64,000 nt of DNA. Source: CAWBXL01 sp963837365. GTDB lineage: Bacteria > Acidobacteriota > Terriglobia > Terriglobales > Acidobacteriaceae. Location of the stretch: the NCBI GenBank assembly GCA_963837365.1, contig CAWIMW010000001.1, positions 806,001 through 870,000 of the forward strand. Reading direction: 5' to 3'. This document shows positions 31,796-40,865 of the stretch, piece by piece. Position 1 is the first letter of the stretch. Each line of letters begins with the position of its first letter. The position numbers and the translations under genes were made by a program. The notes under the pieces are model-generated. The model saw nothing but the letters and a program-made list of their open reading frames with translations, made no database searches and was not told where the DNA came from.

Positions 31796-33483
31796 AGTAC
31801 CTCTGCGTCCTCTGCGTTCTCTGCGGTTTAAGGTGTTTCGCGCTCGACCGGGAGGCGTTTACTTTCACCAACTATGATCTGCACGTTCGTCTCGAGCCGG
31901 AACAACAAAGACTGGCGGTGCGGGGACAAATTACTCTCCGTAACGATTCCGATATTCCACAGCAAAATCTAAGTCTGCAAATATCGTCGAGCCTGACGTG
32001 GCGCTCGATTCGTCTCGACCACGATCCAGTTGAATTCGTTTCTCAGTCCTACACCTCCGACATTGACCACACGGGCAGCCTTTCCGAAGCAGTCGTCACC
32101 CTGCCTAAAGCAGTGCCCCCAAAAGGCGAAGTGCAACTGACGATTGGTTATGAAGGAATCGTCCGGCCAGACCAAACGCGTCTCACCAGAATCGGTGTGC
32201 CGGAAAACAAAGCCAAAGATACCGATTGGGACCAGATCGGTACGGAATTTACAGCAGTGCGTGGAATCGGTTACGTGACCTGGTACCCGATCGCGACCGA
32301 TGCGGCGAACCTCTCCGACAAGAACAGCGTGTTCACCACGATTGAACGTTGGAAGTTGCGCCATGCCGATTCTGCGATGAAAGTGTTGTTCGAATCAACT
32401 TTGGATCAACCTGTTTTATTCAGCGGCCATCCTGGTTCCGCAGAGGCTCCAGCCGATCCGGGAATTCACAAAGTAGCCAGCTATTCCATTCTTCGCTTTG
32501 GCATGAATGTGCCCGTATTTGTGGCAGCGGACTATGCGGAGATTTCATCACGAAAGACCTCTGCGGTTTATTACTTGCCTGGCAGCTCCGATGCGGCGGC
32601 ATCCTTTGCTGCATCTTTTTCTACGTTGAATGTTCCTGAAGTGTCGTCAAAAGGAGGAGCCCTTCAGGTCCTCCAGTTGCCGAATTCCGGGGCCGCTTCC
32701 TTTGTTTCCGAGAGATTGCTGCTTACTCCCTTGAATGCATCCATTCCCACAGAGACCAAGTTGGATCTGGTTTACGCTTTGACCCGGCAGACCACTGATT
32801 CGCCGCGTGTGTGGATTTACGACGGTCTGGCCCACTATGCGCAGTTGCTTTACCTGGAGTCGGAAGGTGGCAGGCAAGCTGTACTTGCCTACCTGGCTAC
32901 GCGCATGCCGCTTTTGGCCAGCCTGCAAAAGGATTCAGATCCTCAGGCGCAAAGTGAAGCGTCGGGATCGCTGATCAACTCAGGCGACGATGCAAAATCT
33001 CAAATCAAAGCCATGTGGGTTTGGTGGATGCTGCACGACATGTGCGGCGAACCGGTCGGACGATCCGTGTTGAACTACAACCGCACAGATGACAAAGAGC
33101 CATCCTACGTGCAACGCCTGATCGAAACGGCTTGTAAGAAAGATTATGAGTGGTTCTTCGACGATTGGGTCTATCGCGACAAGAGCCTGCCGGATTTTCA
33201 TGTAGTGTCGGTTTATCCTCGCAGAAACTTGAAAGAAGGATATTTGACCACGGTGACGGTGGAGAATCTGGGAAACGCGGCTGCGGAAGTGCCGGTGATT
33301 ATTCACGATGCCAGCGGCGACATCACCGAGCGGCTCCTGGTGAAGGGCAAATCGCACGACTCTGTCCGGTTTGCGACCCATGGCTTACCGGATCAAGTGA
33401 CCGTAAATGATGGCAGTGTGCCGGAGAGCGATCTCAGCAACAACACGTTCAAGATAGAAGCACCTGCTGTGGGTATTAGATAA
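31792..33483 (+). CDS. M1-peptidase-like secreted protein lacking the zinc motif
   Basis: A 563-residue protein with the layout of M1 aminopeptidases: an N-terminal beta domain (FTFTNYDLHVRLEPEQQRLAV), then a helical domain with VWIYDGLAHYAQLLYL, the counterpart of the WLNEGFAxY segment, and a C-terminal CARDB-like domain (LTTVTVENLGNAAAEVPVII). The HExxH zinc motif expected before the IYDGLAHY segment is replaced by LDLVYALTRQ (about residues 324-333), so peptidase activity is not expected. The signal peptide MKYLCVLCVLCGLRCFA is encoded by a dispersed repeat. It overlaps the rlmB stop by 4 bp. Confidence 0.7.
   Translation: MKYLCVLCVLCGLRCFALDREAFTFTNYDLHVRLEPEQQRLAVRGQITLRNDSDIPQQNLSLQISSSLTWRSIRLDHDPVEFVSQSYTSDIDHTGSLSEAVVTLPKAVPPKGEVQLTIGYEGIVRPDQTRLTRIGVPENKAKDTDWDQIGTEFTAVRGIGYVTWYPIATDAANLSDKNSVFTTIERWKLRHADSAMKVLFESTLDQPVLFSGHPGSAEAPADPGIHKVASYSILRFGMNVPVFVAADYAEISSRKTSAVYYLPGSSDAAASFAASFSTLNVPEVSSKGGALQVLQLPNSGAASFVSERLLLTPLNASIPTETKLDLVYALTRQTTDSPRVWIYDGLAHYAQLLYLESEGGRQAVLAYLATRMPLLASLQKDSDPQAQSEASGSLINSGDDAKSQIKAMWVWWMLHDMCGEPVGRSVLNYNRTDDKEPSYVQRLIETACKKDYEWFFDDWVYRDKSLPDFHVVSVYPRRNLKEGYLTTVTVENLGNAAAEVPVIIHDASGDITERLLVKGKSHDSVRFATHGLPDQVTVNDGSVPESDLSNNTFKIEAPAVGIR
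31801..31833. repeat. CTCTGCGT-type repeat used as signal-peptide coding sequence
   Basis: CTCTGCGTCC, TCTGCGTTCT and CTGCGGTTTAAGG follow each other as near-tandem 9-mers. This tract is a well-known dispersed motif in environmental bacteria, here inside the start of the M1-like gene. Confidence 0.6.
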
Positions 33484-33490
33484 TCAGTTC

Positions 33491-33587
33491 ACCACGGAGA
33501 CACAGAGGCACGGAGAAATCATTTTCACAAACGGCCCGTGCGGCACATTGAGATTTGTTTTTCTCTGTGACTCTGTGACTCCGTGGT
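33491..33587. repeat. Inverted repeat of CACGGAG/CACAGAG motifs
   Basis: CCACGGAGACACAGAGG at the left and CTCTGTGACTCCGTGG at the right form a large imperfect hairpin between the M1-like and beta-CASP genes. It is non-coding and of dispersed type. Confidence 0.65.
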
Positions 33588-33616
33588 AAGTTTCTTTGGT
33601 CGTAGGAGGAAAAACT

Positions 33617-35050
33617 TTGGCCTACATTCAATTTCTCGGCGCGGCCGGGACGGTGACCGGCTCCAAACATCTCATCAACACCAGCGGCGATCCCACCGGG
33701 AAGGGAGGATTTCAGGTCCTGGTTGACTGCGGCATGTTCCAGGGGCCGAAAGAGTGGCGCGAGCGCAACTGGCAGGAGACCCCCATTCCCGCACGCAGCA
33801 TTGATGCGGTCATCTTGACTCACGCCCACCTTGACCACTGCGGCTGGATTCCCCGCCTGGTGAAAGAAGGATTCAACGGTCCAATCTACGCGACTCCCGC
33901 AACCATTGATCTGTGCGGGATCATTCTCCCGGATTCCGGCCACCTCCAGGAAGAAGACGCAGAGTTCTATAACAAGATTAAAAAATCAAAGCACACACCT
34001 GCACTGCCGCTTTACACGCTCGACGAGGCCGAGGCCTGTCAGCAATATTTCAAGCCGGTGGAGATCGGAGAAAGCAAGCAACTCTCTCCCGAGATTTCAT
34101 TCCGCTTTGTGAGAGCAGCGCACATTCTGGGTTCGTCCATGGCGGAGATCACTTTACAAACCGCCGGACAGACACGCCGCATGCTTTTTACCGGCGACAT
34201 TGGCCGCGTTCGCGATAAGAACATCGCTCCCGGCAAAGTCGTGCACTCGGGTCCTCAGGAAGGGGAGAGCGCCGACATCCTGGTGATGGAATCAACTTAT
34301 GGGAACCGTCAGCATCCGGATGAAGACCCGCGCCCTGCCCTCGCGGCCGCAATTCGCAAAACCGTAGAACGCGGCGGAAGCGTGATAGTGCCGGCATTTG
34401 CCGTGGAACGCACCCAGAAATTTATTTTTATGATCAAAGAGCTGATCGAATCCGGGCAGATTCCCCGCATTCCGGTCTATGCCGACAGCCCCATGGCGAT
34501 CAAAGCGGTTGAAATCTTTCTGAAGCACAGCGAAGAATACAGCGAAGAAGCCAAACGATTGATCAATCAATACGGCTCTCCGTTGCGTTGGGACGGGTTT
34601 AATTTTGCTTTAACCGCCCAGGAATCCAAGAAGATCAACGACTCAAAATTTCCTGCGATCATTATTTCTTCCAGCGGCATGGTGACTGGAGGGCGAATTC
34701 AACATCATCTGGCGCAGCGACTGCCAGACCCAAGAAACACTGTGATCTTCATCGGATTCCAGGCCCCGGGAACGCGCGGAGCCACCATCAAGAGTGGCGC
34801 ATCGGAAGTGAAAATCTACGGAGAGATCGTTCCCATCCGCGCCCAGATTGCGGTATTCGAGCAGTTCAGCGACCACGCCGATCCGCCCGAGTTGCTGCAA
34901 TGGCTGCGGACTTTTCAGAACCAGCCGCGCACCACGTATCTGGTGCACGGAGAACCGTCGGCATCCTCGCAGTTGCGCGACATCATGGGCAAAGAACTAG
35001 GATGGAATGTGCAAGTGGCACAGTGGATGCAGAAGGTGGAAGTGAACTGA
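33617..35050 (+). CDS. Beta-CASP metallo-beta-lactamase-fold RNA nuclease
   Basis: A 477-residue MBL-fold hydrolase of the beta-CASP group (YSH1/CPSF-like RNA exonucleases). The zinc motif is ILTHAHLDHCGWIP, and the insert domain has PVYADSPMAIKAVEIF with SSSGMVTGGRI and the late HADPPEL. It should cleave or trim RNA in the cytoplasm. A TTG start at 33617 is chosen because AGGAGG (33604-33609) lies 7 bases before it and because relatives begin IQFLGAAGTVTGSKH; the frame also opens at 33596. Confidence 0.88.
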   Translation: MAYIQFLGAAGTVTGSKHLINTSGDPTGKGGFQVLVDCGMFQGPKEWRERNWQETPIPARSIDAVILTHAHLDHCGWIPRLVKEGFNGPIYATPATIDLCGIILPDSGHLQEEDAEFYNKIKKSKHTPALPLYTLDEAEACQQYFKPVEIGESKQLSPEISFRFVRAAHILGSSMAEITLQTAGQTRRMLFTGDIGRVRDKNIAPGKVVHSGPQEGESADILVMESTYGNRQHPDEDPRPALAAAIRKTVERGGSVIVPAFAVERTQKFIFMIKELIESGQIPRIPVYADSPMAIKAVEIFLKHSEEYSEEAKRLINQYGSPLRWDGFNFALTAQESKKINDSKFPAIIISSSGMVTGGRIQHHLAQRLPDPRNTVIFIGFQAPGTRGATIKSGASEVKIYGEIVPIRAQIAVFEQFSDHADPPELLQWLRTFQNQPRTTYLVHGEPSASSQLRDIMGKELGWNVQVAQWMQKVEVN

Positions 35051-35106
35051 GAACGGAGAACTGAAAACCAGGAACTGGCGATTGATCCCACGCGGAATGA
35101 AACGAT

Positions 35107-35583
35107 ATGACTGAAGCTGAATTCAAAAAGCATCTCGACGCCGCGGAAAAGAGCCCAAAACAAATAGCCGCAGCCGTGACCGGCCTTTCAGACAAGGTTC
35201 TTCGTTACAAGCCTACACCGGATAAATGGTGCATCCTGGAAATCCTGGGACATCTGGCCGATATGGAAGTGTTGTATGCCTACCGCTTCCGGCAGATGCT
35301 GGCAGACAAAAAACCAGTGATTGCTCCCATCGATCAGGATGACTGGGCGCGCAACTTGGGCTACATGGAAAGGCCTCCCGCTGAACTGGTGGCTTTGTAC
35401 GGATTGAATCGGCATGCCAACGTGCAACTGCTAAGGCGTTTAAAACCTGGCGATCTAAATAAATCGGCTTACCATCCGGAGTTGAAGCAGGATGTGACTG
35501 TGGCGGAGTATGTAGAGAAGATGGGACGCACGGGGCGAATCATCTGGCAGCAGATTGAGCGGCTGAAGAAGGAAGCCAAGTAA
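35107..35583 (+). CDS. DinB-like superfamily protein
   Basis: A 158-residue four-helix protein of the DinB/YfiT type, with the metal His residues in EILGHLADMEVLYAYRF and the late YVEKMGRTGRIIW. Members are metal-binding proteins, some acting as thiol transferases; the substrate here is unknown. It follows the beta-CASP gene by 56 bp on the same strand. Confidence 0.8.
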   Translation: MTEAEFKKHLDAAEKSPKQIAAAVTGLSDKVLRYKPTPDKWCILEILGHLADMEVLYAYRFRQMLADKKPVIAPIDQDDWARNLGYMERPPAELVALYGLNRHANVQLLRRLKPGDLNKSAYHPELKQDVTVAEYVEKMGRTGRIIWQQIERLKKEAK

Positions 35584-35605
35584 AGTTGATTGAGGCGGTT
35601 CTTAT

Positions 35606-36269
35606 GTGCACTCAAGGCGGCTTGCAGCTCTCGGTCGCTTCGTAATTCTTGTTTGTGGTTTTGTTTCTTTCGTGTGGGCCGAGACGATCGCGAAGAACCC
35701 TTCCACCAGCCTTTTCAGGAGGGCTGTTGCCTGAATCACAGCTTCCCGCGTCCCCAGGATGTTTCACGGTCGGTGGTTCCAGACGCGAGACTATAGAAGT
35801 GCTGAATTGTGCCACGAATAATATGTTCGTCGGTGGAACGCGGTATTTGGCGGAAGCGTTCGGGGATCAGAAGTCACTGCACATTGCCTACTACTACGGA
35901 ACTTATATGCCTGAGCAAGAGGGGCCTGCATTGGCCATAGCTGTGTATTCAGTTGACGGCAAACATGGTGTCCTATTCGACGTGGACTGGGAATCTAAGA
36001 AATACTATGTCGAGAACTTGCCGCCATTGTTGAGAGCATCCAAGGAATGGCGGGTAGGGGAGATCAACGGCGGTCTGTGGAGCTACACCCGGTTGTGGTA
36101 TCTCGCGCAGGAGGTTGGCTCACGGCCCCGCCATTTGGTGACCATCAAAGCAATTGAGCGGAGCAAGCCTAGAGCGTGTATGGTCTTCGTTGAGGATCAG
36201 ACAAACTGGAAGTCTGACGGCAAAGGGAAAACTGGTAGGCGATTCTGTCCGTCAGGCAGTTCCCGCTAA
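35606..36269 (+). pseudogene. Frameshifted gene for a secreted hypothetical protein
   Basis: From GTG at 35606 one frame encodes a good signal peptide (residues about 10-26, FVILVCGFVSFVWAET) and then stops at 35732. The mature-looking part continues in another frame through 35823-36269 (FGDQKSLHIAYYYGTYMPEQ, VLFDVDWESKKYYVENLPPLL). A one-base shift between about 35690 and 35730 would join them. Family unknown. An intact but signal-less product starting near 35823 is the alternative. Confidence 0.4.
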
Positions 36270-36397
36270 GCGGTAAACAATCGGATGTCATGTGATTTTA
36301 CAGTGTCACTGTGAGCGAGAAGCCCATGTCTTCTCAAGGTGCACAATTTGCGGTAAAACGCAGCAGCTTTTCTAATTTAGTTGCAGCGCAACCAGAA

Positions 36398-37396
36398 TTA
36401 ATCGCCTGTGCTCGCCAGCGGTAGCGCATTGCTCAAGTGAGCTGCTTTCCCCGCTGCAACCAACGCCGCCGCCGCATTCAGCAACACCACATCACGCCGG
36501 GCCGACTTCTTCCCGTCAAGGACTTCGCGAATCATGGCAGCATTCGCGGCCGCATCTCCACCAGAGATATCTTCCAAGGTGGCCCGCTGCATGCCAAATT
36601 CTTCCGGGGTTACCTCATAGGTATGTACTTCACTGTCGCGCACCTCTGAAATCCGAGTCGGGCCGGTGACGGTGATTTCATCCAATCCGTCCAGCCCATG
36701 CACCACCAGGGCGCGCCGCACGCCCAGCATGCTAAGGGCTTCCGCCACTTTTTCTACCAACTCAAGCGAGTAGACTCCGACCACCTGTGCCGAAGCGTGA
36801 GCGGGATTGGTCAGCGGGCCGAGCAAGTTGAACACCGTACGCAGCTTCAACTCGCGACGGGCCGTCTGTACGTACTTCATGGCAGAGTGCATGGCTGGCG
36901 CATAAAGAAACGCTATGCCTACTTCTTCCAGACACGCCGCCAGTCGCTCCGGAGACAAGTTGATGTTGACTCCGAGCGCTTCCATCACGTCCGCCGAACC
37001 GCATTTAGAGCTGATGCTGCGGTTACCGTGCTTGGCCACGCGTACGCCTGCCCCGGCAACCACAAACGCCGTAGCCGTAGAAATGTTGAACGTGCCGCTG
37101 GTGTCGCCCCCGGTGCCGCAGGTGTCCACCAGCGCGTCGCGTTCGGTACCGCTGACGTCCACCGTGGAGTTGCGTTGCAGGGTCAGAGGCGTGGCCGCGG
37201 CGCGGATGGCTTCGGCAAACCCTACAATTTCTTCGACCGTCTCGCCCTTCATGCGCAGCGCGACCAGCAGTCCCGCAATCTGGGAATCAGTGCACTTACC
37301 GCTAAGGACCTCCGCCATCACCATCCGAGCCTCTTCGCGGGAAAGCGACTGGCCGTGGGTAGCGATGCGATGGAGCGCGTCGAGAATCATAGGCAC
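36398..37396 (-). CDS. trpD: Anthranilate phosphoribosyltransferase TrpD
   Basis: A 332-residue enzyme that joins anthranilate to PRPP in tryptophan synthesis. The phosphoribosyl site is DTCGTGGDTSGTFNISTATA, with KHGNRSISSKCGSADV and RRELKLRTVFNLLGPLTNPA further on. Between PLTL and ALVDTCGTGG there is an extra stretch of about 12 residues (NSTVDVSGTERD) in place of the usual short link. No other trp genes are adjacent. Confidence 0.95.
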   Translation of the reverse strand: MPMILDALHRIATHGQSLSREEARMVMAEVLSGKCTDSQIAGLLVALRMKGETVEEIVGFAEAIRAAATPLTLQRNSTVDVSGTERDALVDTCGTGGDTSGTFNISTATAFVVAGAGVRVAKHGNRSISSKCGSADVMEALGVNINLSPERLAACLEEVGIAFLYAPAMHSAMKYVQTARRELKLRTVFNLLGPLTNPAHASAQVVGVYSLELVEKVAEALSMLGVRRALVVHGLDGLDEITVTGPTRISEVRDSEVHTYEVTPEEFGMQRATLEDISGGDAAANAAMIREVLDGKKSARRDVVLLNAAAALVAAGKAAHLSNALPLASTGD

Positions 37397-37460
37397 TACA
37401 AGGTTAGCATTGCCGCGTGATTGCGGGAGAATGCCGGGTATCTAAAGCCCTTGGAAGGGG

Positions 37461-37566
37461 CGTATCAGGGCAGTGGCTTCAGCCCTGCCGACCGATGCGC
37501 GCTGTTGGCGCAGACCACCATTTTGTTGTGGCTAGACGGCAGGGTTGAAACCGCTGCCCTGATACG
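37461..37566. repeat. Long inverted repeat between trpD and the M28 peptidase gene
   Basis: CGTATCAGGGCAGTGGCTTC then AGCCCTGCCG at the left faces CGGCAGGGTTGAAACC then GCTGCCCTGATACG at the right. Arms are about 30 bp with few mismatches and a centre of about 46 bp. Similar single arms occur at 48629 and 61679. Confidence 0.6.
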
Positions 37567-37574
37567 AATCGCTG

Positions 37575-39743
37575 TTAGTTCTTTCCAGCCGTCAGATTCG
37601 CATTCAACTGGTTGAGTAGCGCAGTGTTGTTCGACAGCGCGCGCTGCAAAATCTCCGCTTGCTGCCGTGCCGTCGCCCAATCACCTTTTTCCACTGCTTC
37701 CGTCAAGCCCGGCAATTCGAGGTGCGCATAGGTGAAACGAGCGCCATACAAAATGTGTTTAAACCACGGCCGCCCGGGGATGCCATCCGGATTCAGCCAA
37801 TTGCGTTCTGCCTGCATCAGGCCGGCGTTAATTTTCGTTGCCACCGCAGGATCAAGTTTCCCAGCAGCCAATGCCGCCGTGATCGATTCATCTAGTTTCT
37901 TGCCGGCAGCTTCGAAGTCGTTGATCCCATCCATCACCGGCTTTAGGTCCAGCTGGCTCAGATCTTTTCCTTTAGCCATCTCGGTGACGAACTCCCGAAC
38001 GTTGGCGGCGTAGCTTGCATAATCGAACGGCAGTAGGTCGGCGTTCCCCAGCCGCAAAGCCAGCACTCCCCACAACTGCGACATCAAGGTGTGATAGCGG
38101 TAGCCCGGATCGCCAATGTGGTTCATCCAATAAAAGTCGTCGTACATGGAATGGTAGACCCCGTAATCTCCATCGAATTGCAGGCCGATCATGGGCATTC
38201 CAACATAATTGAGAAACACGGTATGGTCAGAGCCGCTGCCGATGCGAGTGTCCGCCAGATTGAAATCGGTGACTTCAGTTGGATCTTTAGCGTCCTTTCT
38301 TTTCCGTATGTCCCAGTCTTTCCACGCTTCATACAGAGTCTTTCCCGTCGCCGGATCCTGAAGCGTGTGGCTGGTTTCAACCATCATCGGCGTCAGCGAT
38401 CCCACCGCGCTGCCATCGAAGTTCGGGCCAGAAGTGGATGAATCTACGTTGAGGTATGCGACGGCTTTCTTGCGCAGTTCGTCGGCGAACTGCTCGCCCC
38501 ATTCGGTGGAGCCGGTGAGGCCGACTTCCTCGCCATCCCAACTACAAAATACGATGGTCCGGCGCGGGCGCATGCCGTGTTTGGCAAGCTGTCCCATGGC
38601 CCGCGTCAGCTCCATCATGGAAGCCGTGCCGCTGCTGGGATCTACTCCGCCGAACACCCAGGCATCGCGATGATTGCCAAGCACGACCCATTCATCGGGT
38701 AACTCTGAGCCGCGAATACGCCCCTCGACCACGTAGTATGGTTTGATCGAGTTGTCCATCTCGATCTTGAGGTGAACTTTGGCCTGTTCGCCTCCCAGGT
38801 GATATTCAATTGGCAATCCACCTTGCCAGTCTGCCGGTGCGAGCGGCCCGCCTAGATTTTGCAGGATTGGCCGGGCATCGTGCCAGGAAAGCGGCAGCGC
38901 CATGATCTTCGGAACAGAGCGAGCTTCTTCGAGTGGAATTCGTTTAGCTCCGGGGAGCGAGGCCCATCCCGGCGTGAGCGGATCACCTGGCACAATAAAA
39001 TCGTAGGTGATCGCGCCGCGCTGGATGTGGCTTTCGGGACCCCATGGGCCATCGGGAAACACGGCGCCTTTTTTGAAGCCATCTTCAGCAGGATCGCTGT
39101 ACACCAGCATCGCCGCCGCGCCTTCGCGTTCCGCCGTGAGTGCTTTAAATCCGCGATAGCTGTAGGGATTCGAATAACGCACCAGCACGACCTTGCCCTT
39201 CACGCTGATGCCTTGCTTGCGCAACAGATCGTAGTCCTCAGGATTGCCGCTGTGCGCGTACACCACAGGAGCAGTTACTTCCCCTGAAATGGACATGCCG
39301 GACCAGGCCGGACTCACCCGCGGATTCTTAGTATCCGGGTCCTGGGGATAAGCCTCCTCGCGCAGGGTGGCGAGGTAGTGAGTTGGTGCAACCATCTCCA
39401 GAAACGAACTTTTCGGCATAGTTGCGTACACGTCGTAGCGGCGGATGACTACATCGTCCAATCCCTGCTTCCGCCATTCATCGGCAACGTATTGCGCCAG
39501 ATCGTTATTGCGTTTGGACCCGGCAAGGTGCGGCTCCGCAGTGAAGATGCGGTGCTGGCGGCGCTCTTCCGCAGGAGAGGGGATTGCCTTGAATTTATTT
39601 TCGGTTTCATTCTCTTTGGCCGCGTGGGCAGCGGTAAAGCCCAGAATGGATGCGGCAGAGTCGCTCTGGGACTTGGCTGGAGTTAAGGTTAAAAAGAATA
39701 TGAGAAGGGCGGATGCCAACGCACGAGGCCTGAGGGAATCCAT
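37575..39743 (-). CDS. M28-family peptidase, glutamate carboxypeptidase II-like
   Basis: A 722-residue secreted zinc peptidase with the transferrin receptor/PSMA layout. The signal peptide (LASALLIFFLTLTPAKSQS) is followed by a PA domain around residues 150-320, the M28 catalytic domain with LGNHRDAWVFGGVDPSSGTA, CSWDGEEVGLTGSTEWGE and GSDHTVFLNYVG (zinc ligands and general base), and the C-terminal dimerisation domain. It should release C-terminal acidic residues from peptides or N-acyl-glutamates. The start at 39743 is used since it opens the signal peptide; the frame continues to 39782. Confidence 0.9.
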   Translation of the reverse strand: MDSLRPRALASALLIFFLTLTPAKSQSDSAASILGFTAAHAAKENETENKFKAIPSPAEERRQHRIFTAEPHLAGSKRNNDLAQYVADEWRKQGLDDVVIRRYDVYATMPKSSFLEMVAPTHYLATLREEAYPQDPDTKNPRVSPAWSGMSISGEVTAPVVYAHSGNPEDYDLLRKQGISVKGKVVLVRYSNPYSYRGFKALTAEREGAAAMLVYSDPAEDGFKKGAVFPDGPWGPESHIQRGAITYDFIVPGDPLTPGWASLPGAKRIPLEEARSVPKIMALPLSWHDARPILQNLGGPLAPADWQGGLPIEYHLGGEQAKVHLKIEMDNSIKPYYVVEGRIRGSELPDEWVVLGNHRDAWVFGGVDPSSGTASMMELTRAMGQLAKHGMRPRRTIVFCSWDGEEVGLTGSTEWGEQFADELRKKAVAYLNVDSSTSGPNFDGSAVGSLTPMMVETSHTLQDPATGKTLYEAWKDWDIRKRKDAKDPTEVTDFNLADTRIGSGSDHTVFLNYVGMPMIGLQFDGDYGVYHSMYDDFYWMNHIGDPGYRYHTLMSQLWGVLALRLGNADLLPFDYASYAANVREFVTEMAKGKDLSQLDLKPVMDGINDFEAAGKKLDESITAALAAGKLDPAVATKINAGLMQAERNWLNPDGIPGRPWFKHILYGARFTYAHLELPGLTEAVEKGDWATARQQAEILQRALSNNTALLNQLNANLTAGKN

Positions 39744-39898
39744 GGACGCTATGTTCTCATTTCCGAGTGGGAAATTGAACATAGCGGCGGATTATAACAG
39801 GCAGTTTAACTATGATTGCCGGTCACAATCGAACGCGTCAGATGCGAACTAATTTCGCAGATTCTGACGCGGTACAAATCAATTCTCGATAGGGATGT

Positions 39899-40204
39899 TT
39901 AGTCGTGCCAGACCGCGGAAGCTTTCTTATCGTTGGCATGCTGCTGCCGCTGAATGCGGGCCGCCTCCCCCAGAGAAACTTCTTCTTTAACTGATGAGAA
40001 TTCCCACATCTGGCGCATTCCACGGACGATAGTGGGAGTGGTATCACCCAGAATGCTTTGCTCCTGAGCAAGAGGCCGCCTGCTGGCATGGGCGGGATGC
40101 GAGGGAATCTCGATCTTTTGTGGTTCGCTGTTCAGTACCGCGCCTACTTGACCTAACGCACCAGTGGCGCAGAGCATGGACAGCAGAAAAGCAAGAGTCT
40201 TCAT
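39899..40204 (-). CDS. Small secreted hypothetical protein
   Basis: A 101-residue protein with a signal peptide (MKTLAFLLSMLCATGALGQ) and a short charged mature part ending AARIQRQQHANDKKASAVWHD. No family recognised. The frame is open to 40339 but this start gives a proper signal peptide. The gaps on both sides hold no gene. Confidence 0.55.
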   Translation of the reverse strand: MKTLAFLLSMLCATGALGQVGAVLNSEPQKIEIPSHPAHASRRPLAQEQSILGDTTPTIVRGMRQMWEFSSVKEEVSLGEAARIQRQQHANDKKASAVWHD

Positions 40205-40431
40205 GGGAACGATCTCCAGAATCGGGACCACACGGATCTCCAATGTTTCCGGGAGTTTCCGGCGGAAGCCACAGGCGGTGCTTCTTCGGGTACCCGTGGC
40301 CCTGCCCTGACAAATGCAAGCCCCGTACCAAACCCGCACATCAGAAACAGGCAGTTAACGCCTGCATCCGGCGAGTGCAGCAATTTTTTGCACAATTGTG
40401 ACGGAACCATTGAGGTAGATGGAGAAGACTG

Positions 40432-40776
40432 TCAGAACTCGAAATACTCGCCCGTCGCAGCTCGGTGCGGATTACCCTCTGTCCCCGATGGCAGCAAACC
40501 TACAACCCCGCTGAGCGTTTCCCAGGCCGCTTCGGTCAGTGCAGGATCGGAGCCTACCAGGTCGCGGATCATCTGCCATGCGGCTACGTTAAGAGCGCCT
40601 TCAGGTGGTGGCCCCATGGCCAAGGAGACCGAACACTGCGGACAAAAGCAGATTCGCTGTGCCCCTGATTTTTGCCGCGGCCTGACACCCACCGTCTGGG
40701 CGAACATGTAAACCGCGACCGATTTCTGGCCCGCCTGAATTTCTCGATTGCAGCGAAGGCAATACAGGTTTTCCAA
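40432..40776 (-). CDS. Zinc-ribbon-like hypothetical protein
   Basis: A 114-residue protein with CLRC near the start (MENLYCLRCNREI) and CFCPQC at about residues 44-49, together a plausible four-Cys zinc site. The C-terminal half is helical (AAWQMIRDLVGSDPALTEAAWETL). Family unknown. It precedes nothing obvious and follows the Nudix gene by about 90 bp in the same direction. Confidence 0.55.
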   Translation of the reverse strand: MENLYCLRCNREIQAGQKSVAVYMFAQTVGVRPRQKSGAQRICFCPQCSVSLAMGPPPEGALNVAAWQMIRDLVGSDPALTEAAWETLSGVVGLLPSGTEGNPHRAATGEYFEF

Positions 40777-40865
40777 GGTTCCTCTGTGTGTCCCAAGGCC
40801 TAAAACTCAAATACTGTCGCCTGTCACCCTTGGGCGCAAGTATGTAGACAGATTCCAGGCCACGT

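Noticed and set aside
36270..36397. Possible tRNA or small RNA in an intergenic gap
   Set aside because: No cloverleaf with a TTCGAAT-type arm or CCA end was found here or in the other gaps examined.
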